This document shows, one piece after another, positions 53,368 to 62,119 of a DNA stretch of 64,000 nucleotides. Numbering within the stretch: the stretch's first letter is position 1; each line of letters starts with the position of its first letter. The position numbers were made by a program, and so were the translations under genes. Below the pieces are notes generated by a model that worked only from the letters and a program-made list of their open reading frames with translations, ran no database searches and was not told the origin of the DNA. Origin of the DNA: Streptomyces xanthophaeus (GTDB lineage Bacteria > Actinomycetota > Actinomycetes > Streptomycetales > Streptomycetaceae); the NCBI RefSeq assembly GCF_000725805.1, contig NZ_JOFT01000042.1, positions 1 to 64,000 of the forward strand, read 5' to 3'.

Positions 53368-53880
53368 CTAGCGGGCGGCCTTCTTCCGCTTCAGCAGCAG
53401 CTTCGGCAGGCCCGCAGGGACCGGCTCGCGGGTCGTCGCGGACGACTCCAGCGGCGCCGCGGCCAGCGATCCGGCCGGCAGCTCCGGGCGCACGGCCTCC
53501 GGCTCCAGCCGCAGCAGCCGGCACTCCCGGGCCCAGCGCTCGGTCATCCGCTCCGAGTCGGGCGCGTTCAGCCGCTTGCCCTTCAGCTCGGCGACCGCGG
53601 CCTCCCACGGCTCGCTGCCGGGCGCCAGCTCCCGTACGGTCGCCGTCCAGGCGACCAGCCGGCCGCCCTTGTCCTTGCTGCGTACGGTCACCTCCGCGGC
53701 CGAGCCGTCGGCCAGCCCCGGGAACGGCTGCTCGCCGGGCCCGTCGCCCAGGACGTGGGCCGCGCCGTCCACCCAGGCGTGCCACAGGGCGCGGTCGGCC
53801 CCGGCGCCGCGGACCCAGATCAGGCCGGACTTCTTGGTGGCCTCCTCGACGAGGGCCAGGTCGAGCGTGCTGAGAGTCAT
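53368..53880 (-). CDS. Conserved actinobacterial hypothetical protein
   Basis: 170 residues. N-terminus MTLSTLDLALVEEATKKSG, then a beta-rich core (LIWVRGAGADRALWHAWVDG, EVTVRSKDKGGRLVAWTATV), and a Lys/Arg tail LLLKRKKAAR. No known domain or catalytic motif. It lies 71 bp after corA on the same strand and converges with the lipoprotein gene, 12 bp between stops. I do not recognise a function. Confidence 0.75.
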   Translation of the reverse strand: MTLSTLDLALVEEATKKSGLIWVRGAGADRALWHAWVDGAAHVLGDGPGEQPFPGLADGSAAEVTVRSKDKGGRLVAWTATVRELAPGSEPWEAAVAELKGKRLNAPDSERMTERWARECRLLRLEPEAVRPELPAGSLAAAPLESSATTREPVPAGLPKLLLKRKKAAR

Positions 53881-53951
53881 GCCGACCAGAGTAGGGGGTG
53901 CACCCCGGGCCCCCTGGGGGTGTCCGGCCCCCGGAACGGGCTCCTCGGGGG

Positions 53952-55073
53952 TCAGAGCCAGCCGTGGCGGCGCAGCGCCCGGTGGATGGTGAAACAGGTC
54001 CCGGCGATCATGGCCATGACCATCGGATAGCCGTACTTCCACTGGAGCTCGGGCATGTGCTCGAAGTTCATCCCGTAGACCCCGCAGATCATCGTGGGCA
54101 CGGCGATGATCGCCGCCCAGGAGGTGATCTTGCGCATGTCCTCGTTCTGGGCGACCGTCGCCTGGGCGAGGTTCGCCTGGAGGATCGAGTTCAGCAGCTC
54201 GTCGAAGCCGACGACCTGCTCGTGCACCCGCGCCAGGTGGTCGGCGACGTCGCGGAAGTACTTCTGGATGTCCGGGTCCACCAGCCGCATCGGCCGCTCG
54301 CTCAGCAGCTCCATCGGCCGCAGCAGCGGGGACACCGCCCGCTTGAACTCCAGCACCTCGCGCTTGAGCTGGTAGATGCGGCCCGTCTCCCCGCCGCGCG
54401 TGGAGCCCTTGGCGGGAGCGGCGAAGACCTGGCTCTCCACCTCGTCGATGTCGTCCTGCACGGCCGCCGCCACCGCGATGTACCCGTCGACCACGTGGTC
54501 GGCGATGGAGTGCAGGACGGACGAGGGCCCCTTGGCGAGCAGCTCGGGATCGGCCTGGAGGCGGTGGCGCAGCCCCTTGAGGGAGCCCTGGCCGCCGTGC
54601 CGGACGGTGATGACGAAGTCGGGGCCGGTGAAGCACATCACCTCGCCGGTCTCCACCACCTCGCTGGTGGCGGTCAGTTGGGCGTGGTCGACGTAGTGGA
54701 TCGTCTTGAAGACGGTGAAGAGGGTGTCGTCGTAGCGCTCCAGCTTCGGCCGCTGGTGCGCGTGCACGGCGTCCTCCACCGCCAGCGGGTGCAGGCCGAA
54801 GGTGGCGGCGATCCCCGCGAACTCGGCCTCGGTCGGCTCGTGCAGGCCGATCCAGGCGAACCCGCCGTCCTCGCGGACCCGGCGGATCGCCTCACGCGGC
54901 GTCAGGCACGCCGCCCCCAGGTCCGGGGCGTCGCGCCGGCCGCCCCGGTACACGGCGCAGTCGACCACCGCACTGCTCGCGGACGGGTCGCGGGTGGTGT
55001 CGTAGCCGGGCTGGGCCGGGGTGGACTTGCGCAGCGACGGGACGGCCGCACGCAGGTAGGGCAGCATCGACAT
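53952..55073 (-). CDS. corA: CorA-type magnesium/cobalt transporter
   Basis: 373 residues. The long cytoplasmic N-domain has the usual FAWIGLHEPT and HPLAVEDAVHAHQRPK sequences, a stalk helix region follows, and the C-terminal pair of helices carries the GMN selectivity motif at 334-336 (YGMNFEHMPE). It forms a pentameric Mg2+ channel gated by internal Mg2+. AGGAG is 7 nt before ATG 55073. Confidence 0.95.
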   Translation of the reverse strand: MSMLPYLRAAVPSLRKSTPAQPGYDTTRDPSASSAVVDCAVYRGGRRDAPDLGAACLTPREAIRRVREDGGFAWIGLHEPTEAEFAGIAATFGLHPLAVEDAVHAHQRPKLERYDDTLFTVFKTIHYVDHAQLTATSEVVETGEVMCFTGPDFVITVRHGGQGSLKGLRHRLQADPELLAKGPSSVLHSIADHVVDGYIAVAAAVQDDIDEVESQVFAAPAKGSTRGGETGRIYQLKREVLEFKRAVSPLLRPMELLSERPMRLVDPDIQKYFRDVADHLARVHEQVVGFDELLNSILQANLAQATVAQNEDMRKITSWAAIIAVPTMICGVYGMNFEHMPELQWKYGYPMVMAMIAGTCFTIHRALRRHGWL

Positions 55074-55450
55074 GGCAGGCTCCTTCGCGCGCACGGCTGC
55101 GGACCGTACGGGTGGGAGACCCTCCTCCTGCGGCGGGCGGGCAGGCCCGGGCAGGCGGAAGGAAGCAGGACGGGAGGACAAAGTTCTGCCGTCGCTCTTC
55201 TACTGATCAGGAGATCACAGGGGGCGGGAGGCGCCCGTCACAGAAGTGGAAGAGCGATTGGTACTGCACGATCGACTTCGGTCCACCGCAGCCCCACCTC
55301 CTCCGGCCGGTCCCCCGTGAGGGACGTCCTGTATCCGGGGCACCGAAACACTGCTTCTGCGTGCGGCCCCGAACAGCTGTCAACACTATCAGCCGACGGA
55401 TGGTCAAGACCCGCCCTTTACCCGGCTGATACGAGTTCTATGCTCGCTCC
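55074..55450. other. Divergent gap before corA and the SUFU gene
   Basis: About 377 bp. I checked the corA-sense strand for an Mg2+ riboswitch (M-box type) and could not recognise one; the long leader is still a candidate for RNA regulation. TTGACA in the corA sense lies at 55379-55384 but lacks a matching -10. The right end holds the SUFU promoter. Confidence 0.4.
55417..55444 (+). promoter_or_regulatory. Leaderless promoter of the SUFU gene
   Basis: TTTACC at 55417-55422, 16-bp spacer, TATGCT at 55439-55444, then six bases to ATG 55451 with no Shine-Dalgarno. Transcription would begin at or beside the A of the ATG. Confidence 0.5.
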
Positions 55451-56035
55451 ATGGCAGAAATTCTCGCCCTTGTGGAGGCCCGGCTGCGCACCGCGTTCGG
55501 GGAACCCGACGCCCGCGCCGCCGTCACCTTCCTGGGCACCGACCGCATCGAGGTACTGCGTTTCGCCGAGGACGACCTCGTGCGCTACGCGACCCTCGGG
55601 ATGTCCGCGCACCCGATGACCGACCCGACCGCCGTGGTCGCCGACCCCGTGCGCGGACCCCGCGCCGAGCTGGTGCTGACCGTACGGGCGGGCCTGGCGC
55701 CCACCGACCGGCTGCTGAGGCCGCTCGCGGTGCTGGCGGCCTCCCCTCAGGTCGAGGGGCTGATCGTGGCCCCCGGGGCCTCGCTGGACGTGGGCGAACC
55801 GCTCTGGGAAGGGGCGCCGTTCAGCTCGGTCCTGGTGGCGGAACCGGGCGGGCTGGTGGCGGACCTGGAGCTGGACGAGCCCATGGACCCCGTGCACTTC
55901 CTGCCCCTGCTGCCCATGACGGCGAACGAGGCCGCCTGGAAGCGGGTGCACGGCGCGGCCGCCCTCCAGGAACGCTGGCTCGCGCGCGGCACGGATCTGC
56001 GGGACCCTCTGCGTACGGCAGTCGCACTGGACTGA
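55451..56035 (+). CDS. Suppressor-of-fused (SUFU) domain protein
   Basis: 194 residues. The N-terminal half (FAEDDLVRYATLGMSAHPM, ELVLTVRAGL) and C-terminal HFLPLLPMTANEAAWKRVHG match bacterial SUFU-like folds. These are often immunity proteins or regulators with unknown partners; no toxin gene is adjacent. No ribosome binding site, consistent with a leaderless mRNA. Confidence 0.82.
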   Translation: MAEILALVEARLRTAFGEPDARAAVTFLGTDRIEVLRFAEDDLVRYATLGMSAHPMTDPTAVVADPVRGPRAELVLTVRAGLAPTDRLLRPLAVLAASPQVEGLIVAPGASLDVGEPLWEGAPFSSVLVAEPGGLVADLELDEPMDPVHFLPLLPMTANEAAWKRVHGAAALQERWLARGTDLRDPLRTAVALD

Positions 56036-56107
56036 GCCGGGCGCTCCGCCCCCGGACGGGTGATCGTGTCTTGACGGGGCGCCGGGCGGGGAGGAGCGTG
56101 GCTTCTT

Positions 56108-56752
56108 ATGAGGGGCGAACCAAGTTGCCCGAAGTGCGGTGGCCGGGTCAGGGCGCCCGGTCTCTTCTCCGACTCCTGGCAGTGCGCGGACCACGGCACT
56201 GTCCACCCCCTGCAACCCGTCATCCCGCCGAGCGTCGAGGCCCTGAGCGTGGTCGTCCACCGGGCCCAGGTGCCCGTGTGGATGCCGTGGCCGCTGCCGG
56301 TGGGCTGGCTGTTCACCGGGGTCGCGTCCGCCGGTGACGACCGCAGCGGCGGCCGGGCGACGGCCGTGGCCTGCTCGGGACCCGGTCCGCTGGGCGGGAT
56401 CGGCGAGCTGCTGCTGGTCGCGGAGGAACTGGGCGTCGGCCTCGGTGCGCGCTACGCGGGGATCGACGGCCCCGACCCGGGCTCGGCCATCAACGTCTCG
56501 GCGCCGCCCCACGCCAAGGTGGTCGCGGCGGGCCGCCCGACCGCGCTGTGGCACGTCAACGGGACCCCCGACGACCGGGCCGTGTTCGCGGGCGAGGCGC
56601 GCGGCCTGTGGCTGTGGGCGATCGTCTGGCCCGAGCAGTCCGGCCTGCTGATGTACGACGAACTCGTCCTCACCGACCTGCGCGACGCGGGGGCCGAGGT
56701 CGAACTGCTGCCCTGCGGCGCCCTCAGCCCGCGCATCCTGGGGCCCTCCTAG
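56108..56752 (+). CDS. DUF6758-like zinc-ribbon protein
   Basis: 214 residues. The N-terminus has CPKCGGRVR and WQCADHG, a likely zinc ribbon. The rest is rich in Gly and hydrophobic residues (VPVWMPWPLPVGWLFTGV; PGPLGGIGELLLVAEELGVGLG) without a clear transmembrane span. Family name from memory of actinobacterial homologues. GGAG is about 11 nt before the ATG. It follows the SUFU gene by 72 bp. Confidence 0.75.
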   Translation: MRGEPSCPKCGGRVRAPGLFSDSWQCADHGTVHPLQPVIPPSVEALSVVVHRAQVPVWMPWPLPVGWLFTGVASAGDDRSGGRATAVACSGPGPLGGIGELLLVAEELGVGLGARYAGIDGPDPGSAINVSAPPHAKVVAAGRPTALWHVNGTPDDRAVFAGEARGLWLWAIVWPEQSGLLMYDELVLTDLRDAGAEVELLPCGALSPRILGPS

Positions 56753-56859
56753 ACCGTGCCGGCGGGGCGCCCCGCCGGTCGTCCGGCGTGTGACCGGCGG
56801 GGACGTCCGGCCCGTTATCCTGGGGTGTCACCCGTCCGTACGAACCCTGGAGCTCCGCT

Positions 56860-57723
56860 GTGCGCATCGACCTGCACGCGCACTCCACGGCCTCCGACGG
56901 TACGGACACCCCCGCCGAGCTGGTGCGCAATGCCGCCGCCGCCGGGCTGGACGTGGTCGCGCTGACCGACCACGACACGGTGGCCGGATACGCCGAGGCC
57001 GTCGCCGCCCTGCCCGCCGGGCTGACGCTGGTGACCGGCGCCGAGCTGTCCTGCCGCCTCGACGGGACCGGGCTGCACATGCTCGCGTACCTCTTCGACC
57101 CGCAGGAGCCCGACCTCTTCCGCGAGCGGGAACTCGTCCGCGACGACCGCACCCCCCGCGCCCAGGCCATGATCGGCAAGCTCCAGGAGCTCGGCGTCGA
57201 CGTCACCTGGGAGCAGGTGGCCCGGATCGCGGGCGAGGGCTCCGTCGGCCGGCCGCACATCGCGACCGCGCTCGTCGAACTCGGCGTCGTGCGCACCGTC
57301 TCGGACGCCTTCACCCCGGCCTGGCTCGCCGACGGTGGCCGCGCGTACGCCGAGAAGCACGAGCTCGACCCCTTCGACGCCATCCGCCTGGTCAAGGCGG
57401 CGGGCGGCGTCACGGTCTTCGCGCACCCGGCCGCCGTCAAGCGCGGGACCTGCGTGCCCGAGTCCGCGATAGCCGCACTGGCGGCCGCAGGCCTCGACGG
57501 CATCGAGGTGGACCACATGGACCACGACGACGCCACCCGCGCCCGGCTGCGCGGACTGGCGGCCGACCTCGGCCTGCTGACCACCGGGTCCAGCGACTAC
57601 CACGGCAGCCGCAAGACCTGCCGTCTCGGGGAGTACACGACCGACCCCGAGATCTACGGCGAGATCACGCGCCGTGCGACCGGCGCCTTCCCCGTTCCCG
57701 GCGCGGGCGGAATCGAGCGCTAG
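56860..57723 (+). CDS. PHP-domain phosphoesterase
   Basis: 287 residues. IDLHAHSTASDGTD, TDHDTVAGY, VTGAELSC, FAHPAA and DYHGSR are the metal-binding motifs of the PHP fold, like E. coli YciV/RNase AM, which acts on 3',5'-nucleoside bisphosphates or RNA 5' ends. GTG 56860 has GGAG about 7 nt upstream. It is complete; no polymerase domain is attached. Confidence 0.93.
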   Translation: MRIDLHAHSTASDGTDTPAELVRNAAAAGLDVVALTDHDTVAGYAEAVAALPAGLTLVTGAELSCRLDGTGLHMLAYLFDPQEPDLFRERELVRDDRTPRAQAMIGKLQELGVDVTWEQVARIAGEGSVGRPHIATALVELGVVRTVSDAFTPAWLADGGRAYAEKHELDPFDAIRLVKAAGGVTVFAHPAAVKRGTCVPESAIAALAAAGLDGIEVDHMDHDDATRARLRGLAADLGLLTTGSSDYHGSRKTCRLGEYTTDPEIYGEITRRATGAFPVPGAGGIER

Positions 57724-57806
57724 GCCGGTTCCTTCCCCCGGATCCGGGCCCGCCCCACCCCTTTGCTTCCTCTTCGCAACACCCCTCTCTCCTGCAAGGC
57801 ATCACT

Positions 57807-58412
57807 GTGTTTGATTTCGCCGTCTTCGGATCCCTTTTTCTCACGCTTTTTGTGATTATGGACCCTCCGGGGATCACGCCGATCTTCCTCGCCCTCACCT
57901 CGGGCCGCCCCGCCAAGGTCCAGCGCCGCATGGCCTGGCAGGCCGTCTGCGTGGCCTTCGGCGTCATCGCCGTCTTCGGCCTCTGCGGCCAGCAGATCCT
58001 GGACTACCTGCACGTCTCCGTCCCGGCGCTGATGATCGCCGGTGGCCTGCTGCTCCTGCTCATCGCGCTCGACCTGCTCACGGGCAAGACCGACGAGCCG
58101 AAGCAGACCAAGGACGTCAACGTCGCCCTCGTCCCGCTGGGCATGCCCCTGCTCGCCGGGCCCGGCGCCATCGTGTCCGTGATCCTGGCCGTGCAGAAGG
58201 CGGACGGGGTCAGCGGACAGGTGTCCGTCTGGGCCGCGATCCTCGCCATGCACCTGGTGCTGTGGATCACCATGCGCTACTCGCTGGTGATCATCCGGGT
58301 CATCAAGGACGGCGGGGTGGTCCTCGTGACGCGCCTCGCGGGCATGATGCTCTCCGCGATCGCCGTCCAGCAGATCATCAACGGCGTGCTCCAGGTCGTC
58401 CAGGGCGCCTGA
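57807..58412 (+). CDS. MarC-family membrane protein
   Basis: 201 residues, six transmembrane helices. The FVIMDPPGITPIFLALT start and PLGMPLLAGPGAIVSVI repeat are family hallmarks. MarC proteins have no confirmed transport substrate. The start is GTG 57807; the longer open frame upstream is a shadow. A terminator follows. Confidence 0.9.
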   Translation: MFDFAVFGSLFLTLFVIMDPPGITPIFLALTSGRPAKVQRRMAWQAVCVAFGVIAVFGLCGQQILDYLHVSVPALMIAGGLLLLLIALDLLTGKTDEPKQTKDVNVALVPLGMPLLAGPGAIVSVILAVQKADGVSGQVSVWAAILAMHLVLWITMRYSLVIIRVIKDGGVVLVTRLAGMMLSAIAVQQIINGVLQVVQGA

Positions 58413-58428
58413 CCCCCGCACGCGCGAA

Positions 58429-58465
58429 CGCCCCCGTACCGGACATGGGTCCTGGTGCGGGGGCG
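58429..58465. terminator. Bidirectional terminator after marC-like gene
   Basis: 8-bp stem CGCCCCCG/CGGGGGCG continued by a near-paired TACC/GGT and GGAC/GTCC inner part, one bulge. It lies between convergent genes. Confidence 0.7.
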
Positions 58466-58491
58466 CAGACGTTCAGTGGGGTGTCCCGGCG

Positions 58492-58644
58492 TCAGCAGGA
58501 CGCCGTCTCGGCCGGTCGGATCAGAATGCGCTGGCCGACGTACGCGGCCTGCTGCACGATCCGGTTGACGGAGGCCGCGTCCACGACGGTGCTGTCCACG
58601 GCGGTTCCGTCGACGTCGTCCAGGCGCAGAATCTCGAAGCGCAC
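58492..58644 (-). CDS. 50-residue conserved streptomycete protein
   Basis: The protein runs from GTG 58644 (GGGAGAA upstream) to a C-terminal AETASC. Sequence parts LRLDDVDGTAVDST, DAASVNRIVQQAA and YVGQRILIRP look like a tiny beta-alpha-beta fold; I recall similar proteins in several copies per streptomycete genome. The Cys at the end is notable. It lies alone with an A/T-rich upstream region (58700-58740). Function unknown. Confidence 0.7.
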   Translation of the reverse strand: MRFEILRLDDVDGTAVDSTVVDAASVNRIVQQAAYVGQRILIRPAETASC

Positions 58645-58740
58645 GGGCTTCTCCCTTCGTCGGTGTTTCTCCTTGCACAGGGTTAACGAAGTGTAAGAGG
58701 CAAACATTCCCTACGCTAAGGAAATTTTTTCACTGGCTAA

Positions 58741-59598
58741 CTACTGGCCGTCGACGGAGTTCCAGAACGCAGCCAGCGCACCCGCTGTGACCTGCGGGTT
58801 CTCGGCGTTGGGGGAGTGTTCGGCCCCCGGGACCACCACCCGCTCGGCCTCCAGGCGGCGGGCCATGTCGTCCATCAGCGGAACGGGCCACGCGTAGTCG
58901 ACCGTTCCGGACAGCACCAGCTTCGGCAGCGCGACCGCGGCCAGGGCGTCCACCCGGTCCGGCTCCGAGATCAGGGCGCGGCCCGTGACGATCAGCTGCT
59001 CGGGCACGGTCGCCAGCCACCGCTCGCGCAGGAAGTGCGCCACCTCGGGGGAGTCCGGGACCACGTCCGGTGCGTCCTGCGCGCGCATCGCCGCCCACAC
59101 CGCGGGCATGTCCTCCCGGAGCGCCTCCAGGGCGGCCACCAGCAGCTTCGTACGGGCCCGCTGGCCCTCGTCGATCGCGGCGGGCCCGCTGCTCATCAGC
59201 GTCAGCGAGGCGAACGGCGAAGGGTCGCGCAGCACCGCGGCGCGGGAGACGAGCCCGCCGAGGGAGTGCCCGACCAGGTGGACGGGCCCCCCGCCGAGCG
59301 CGGCGGCCTGCGCGAGCAGGTCCCGGGCCAGCTCCTCCAGGGCGTACGGGGCCTCCTCGCGCGGGCCGGGGCTCTCGTACTGGCCGCGCCCGTCGACGGC
59401 GGTCACCCGGTACCCGGCGGCGGCCAGCGGTTCGAGGAGGGCGATGAAGTCCTCCTTGCTGCCCGTGAAGCCGGGAACCAGCAGGGCGCTGCCGCGTACG
59501 GGCGCACCCGCCTCGTGCACGGCGAACTCCCCGCGGGCGGTGCCGAGGCGGCGGGCGCGGGCGACGGGCGGCAGCGTGAGGAAGGGCGGCTTGCTCAT
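58741..59598 (-). CDS. Alpha/beta hydrolase
   Basis: 285 residues. LLVPGFTGSKEDF forms the oxyanion strand, VGHSLGG contains the nucleophile Ser, and GAEHSPNAENP the His; the acid is probably Asp in TVDYAWP. Substrate unknown; size suggests an ester hydrolase or lyase. ATG 59598. It lies 95 bp after the DEAD-box helicase stop, on the same strand. Confidence 0.9.
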   Translation of the reverse strand: MSKPPFLTLPPVARARRLGTARGEFAVHEAGAPVRGSALLVPGFTGSKEDFIALLEPLAAAGYRVTAVDGRGQYESPGPREEAPYALEELARDLLAQAAALGGGPVHLVGHSLGGLVSRAAVLRDPSPFASLTLMSSGPAAIDEGQRARTKLLVAALEALREDMPAVWAAMRAQDAPDVVPDSPEVAHFLRERWLATVPEQLIVTGRALISEPDRVDALAAVALPKLVLSGTVDYAWPVPLMDDMARRLEAERVVVPGAEHSPNAENPQVTAGALAAFWNSVDGQ

Positions 59599-59693
59599 GG
59601 CCAGAGGTTACCGGCCCGTAGGGAGCGGCTGCGCGAGGATACGCCGATGGCCCGGCCCCCCTCGGAAGGGGGACCGGGCCATCGGGTGCGTGC

Positions 59694-61715
59694 TTACGCC
59701 TCGGGCGCGGCAGCGGCCTTGCGGGTGCGGGTGCGCTTCGGCTTGGCCGGAGCGTCCTCCGCGGCCGCGGCGGCCACCGGAGCGGCCTCGGCGGCCTTGC
59801 GGGGCCGGGTGGTGCGGCGGGCCTTGACGGGCTCCACCGGCGGGGCCATCTGGAAGTCCGGCTCCGGAGCGGTCTCCACGACCTTGCGGACGCGGGGCCG
59901 TCGCGGTGCGACCGGGGCCTCCTCGGCGACCGGGGCCACGACGGCCTCGGCGACGACGGCAGCGGCCTTGCGCGGGGCGCGGGTGCGCTTCGGCTTGACG
60001 GGCGCCTCCTCGGCGACCGGAGCCTCGGCGACCGGGGTCACCACGGCCTCGGCGACGACGGCAGCGGCCTTGCGCGGGGCGCGGGTGCGCTTCGGCTTGA
60101 CCGGCGCCTCCTCGACGACCGGAGCCACGGCGACCGGGGCCTCGGCCACGACGGCCGGAGCGGCCTCGACCGTCTCCACGGCCTCCACGGCCTGGGCCGG
60201 TACCGCAGCCACACGGGTGCGGCGGCGGCGAGGCCTGCGCGGCTCGTCGGCGGCCGGGGCCTCGGGGGCCTCGGCCACCGGGGTCACGGCAGCGGCGGCC
60301 GCCTCGGCGCCCAGCTCCGAACCGCCACGGGTGCGGCGGCGCTGGCGCGGCGTACGGGTACGGGCGGGACGCTCCTCCGCAGCCGCCGGAGCGGCAGCGG
60401 CCGGACCGCGGCCGCCACGGCCACCGCGGCCGCCGGTCTCGCCCAGGTCCTCGACGTCCTCCGCCTTCAGGCCCGCCCGCGTGCGCTCGGAGCGCGGCAG
60501 GGTGCCCTTGGTGCCGGCCGGGATGTTCATCTCTTCGTACAGGTGCGCGGACGTGGAGTACGTCTCGACCGGGTCGTGGAAGTCCAGCCCCAGCGCCTTG
60601 TTGATCAGCTGCCAGCGCGGGATGTCGTCCCAGTCGACCAGGGTGACGGCGATGCCCTTCTTGCCCGCGCGGCCGGTGCGGCCCACACGGTGCAGGAAGG
60701 TCTTCTCGTCCTCCGGCGTCTGGTAGTTGATGACGTGGGTGACGCCCTCGACGTCGATGCCGCGCGCGGCGACGTCGGTGCACACCAGCACGTCGACCTT
60801 GCCGTTGCGGAACGCGCGCAGCGCCTGCTCGCGCGCACCCTGGCCCAGGTCGCCGTGGACGGCGCCCGAGGCGAAGCCGCGCTTCTCCAGCTGCTCGGCG
60901 ATGTCGGCCGCCGTGCGCTTGGTACGGCAGAAGATCATGGCCAGCCCGCGGCCCTCGGCCTGCAGGATGCGGGAGACGAGCTCCGGCTTGTCCATGTTGT
61001 GCGCGCGGAAGACGTGCTGCGCGGTGTTGGCGACGGTGGCGCCCTCGCCGTCCTCCGAGGAGGCGCGGATGTGCGTGGGCTGCGTCATGTACCGGCGGGC
61101 CAGGCCGATGACCGCGCCCGGCATGGTCGCCGAGAACAACATGGTCTGGCGCTTCGGCGGCAGGTAGCTCATGATCCGCTCGACGTCGGGCAGGAAGCCC
61201 AGGTCGAGCATCTCGTCGGCCTCGTCCAGGACCAGCGCCCGGATGTGCGAGAGGTCGAGCTTCTTCTGTCCGGCCAGGTCGAGCAGGCGGCCCGGGGTGC
61301 CGACGATGATGTCGACGCCCTTCTTGAGCGCCTCGACCTGGGGCTCGTACGCGCGGCCGCCGTATATGGCGAGGACGCGTACGTTGCGGACCTTGCCCGC
61401 GGTCAGCAGGTCGTTGGTGACCTGGGTGCACAGCTCGCGGGTCGGAACCACGACGAGGGCCTGCGGGGCGTCGGTCAGCTGACCGGGCTCGGCCCGGCCC
61501 GCCTCGACGTCCGCGGGGACGGTGACCCGCTCCAGCAGGGGAAGACCGAAACCGAGCGTCTTGCCGGTGCCGGTCTTGGCCTGGCCGATGACGTCCGTGC
61601 CGGAGAGGGCGACGGGGAGGGTCATCTCCTGGATGGGGAAGGGGGACACGATGCCGACGGCTTCAAGGGCTTCGGCGGTCTCGGGAAGGATCCCGAGGTC
61701 TCGGAACGTAGTCAG
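59694..61715 (-). CDS. DEAD-box RNA helicase with repeat-rich tail
   Basis: 673 residues from a CTG at 61715. Motifs: Q (FPIQEMT), I AKTGTGKT, Ia PTREL, II LDEADEM, III FSATMPG, VI HRVGRTGRAG. The first helicase core needs the N-terminal MTTFRDLGIL segment, which lies in frame only upstream of the GTG at 61649. The CTG has AAGAGG about 7 nt before it and no ATG, GTG or TTG is available in frame. The C-terminus (about 430-673) is Ala/Pro/Arg-rich with repeated KPKRTRAPRKAAA, probably RNA-binding. It resembles RhlE, and neighbours match M. tuberculosis Rv3211. Confidence 0.9.
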   Translation of the reverse strand: MTTFRDLGILPETAEALEAVGIVSPFPIQEMTLPVALSGTDVIGQAKTGTGKTLGFGLPLLERVTVPADVEAGRAEPGQLTDAPQALVVVPTRELCTQVTNDLLTAGKVRNVRVLAIYGGRAYEPQVEALKKGVDIIVGTPGRLLDLAGQKKLDLSHIRALVLDEADEMLDLGFLPDVERIMSYLPPKRQTMLFSATMPGAVIGLARRYMTQPTHIRASSEDGEGATVANTAQHVFRAHNMDKPELVSRILQAEGRGLAMIFCRTKRTAADIAEQLEKRGFASGAVHGDLGQGAREQALRAFRNGKVDVLVCTDVAARGIDVEGVTHVINYQTPEDEKTFLHRVGRTGRAGKKGIAVTLVDWDDIPRWQLINKALGLDFHDPVETYSTSAHLYEEMNIPAGTKGTLPRSERTRAGLKAEDVEDLGETGGRGGRGGRGPAAAAPAAAEERPARTRTPRQRRRTRGGSELGAEAAAAAVTPVAEAPEAPAADEPRRPRRRRTRVAAVPAQAVEAVETVEAAPAVVAEAPVAVAPVVEEAPVKPKRTRAPRKAAAVVAEAVVTPVAEAPVAEEAPVKPKRTRAPRKAAAVVAEAVVAPVAEEAPVAPRRPRVRKVVETAPEPDFQMAPPVEPVKARRTTRPRKAAEAAPVAAAAAEDAPAKPKRTRTRKAAAAPEA
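59941..60122. repeat. 80-bp direct repeats in the helicase tail, 102-bp period
   Basis: 59941-60020 and 60043-60122 match at 78 of 80. The period of 34 codons repeats EEAPVKPKRTRAPRKAAA-type sequence. In-frame, so copy number can vary without breaking the gene. Confidence 0.9.
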
Positions 61716-62119
61716 GGTGCTGCCTCTTCTGTGAGACGCGGCGCGAGGCGGCGAGGGGGGTCGTACCGTGCCGGGCTTGAAGTACTGCGCCCACCCAGCA
61801 TTCGGGCGGGTCGTACAAAGCTGCGCGGGACCACTAAGCCTTCGCTCAAGCGCTTGTGCCGCTGAGGGGGCCCCTCATGGGTGGCGATGCACATGAGCGC
61901 ACGCACCACGCCGAGGGCGGGTCGGTTGGAGCCGATCGGGCCACCGACCGGGCATCCTCATTGGGATGGCCCGCCGAGTTTCCGGCAGGCGCATTACCAC
62001 TGTACCCCGGAATCGCGCAGCCGTGTCGGGCGAATTCACCGGGCAGGCGTGTTTACGTGGGCTGGCAGTGAGCAGGTGTGGTGACTTGCGCCGCCTTTCG
62101 GCGGGCTATTGTGCGGAGC
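61716..62119. other. Divergent gap between helicase and ferritin-like genes
   Basis: About 400 bp. It contains a palindrome TGAGGGG-g-CCCCTCA at 61863-61877, a possible operator. Near the right gene, TATTGT at 62107-62112 lies 7 nt before ATG 62120 with TTGCGC at 62086-62091 (15-bp spacer), consistent with a leaderless start. No gene seen. Confidence 0.5.

Noticed and set aside
55074..55450. M-box or other riboswitch before corA
   Set aside because: I compared the corA-sense strand with remembered M-box features and found no convincing match; a covariance-model search would decide.
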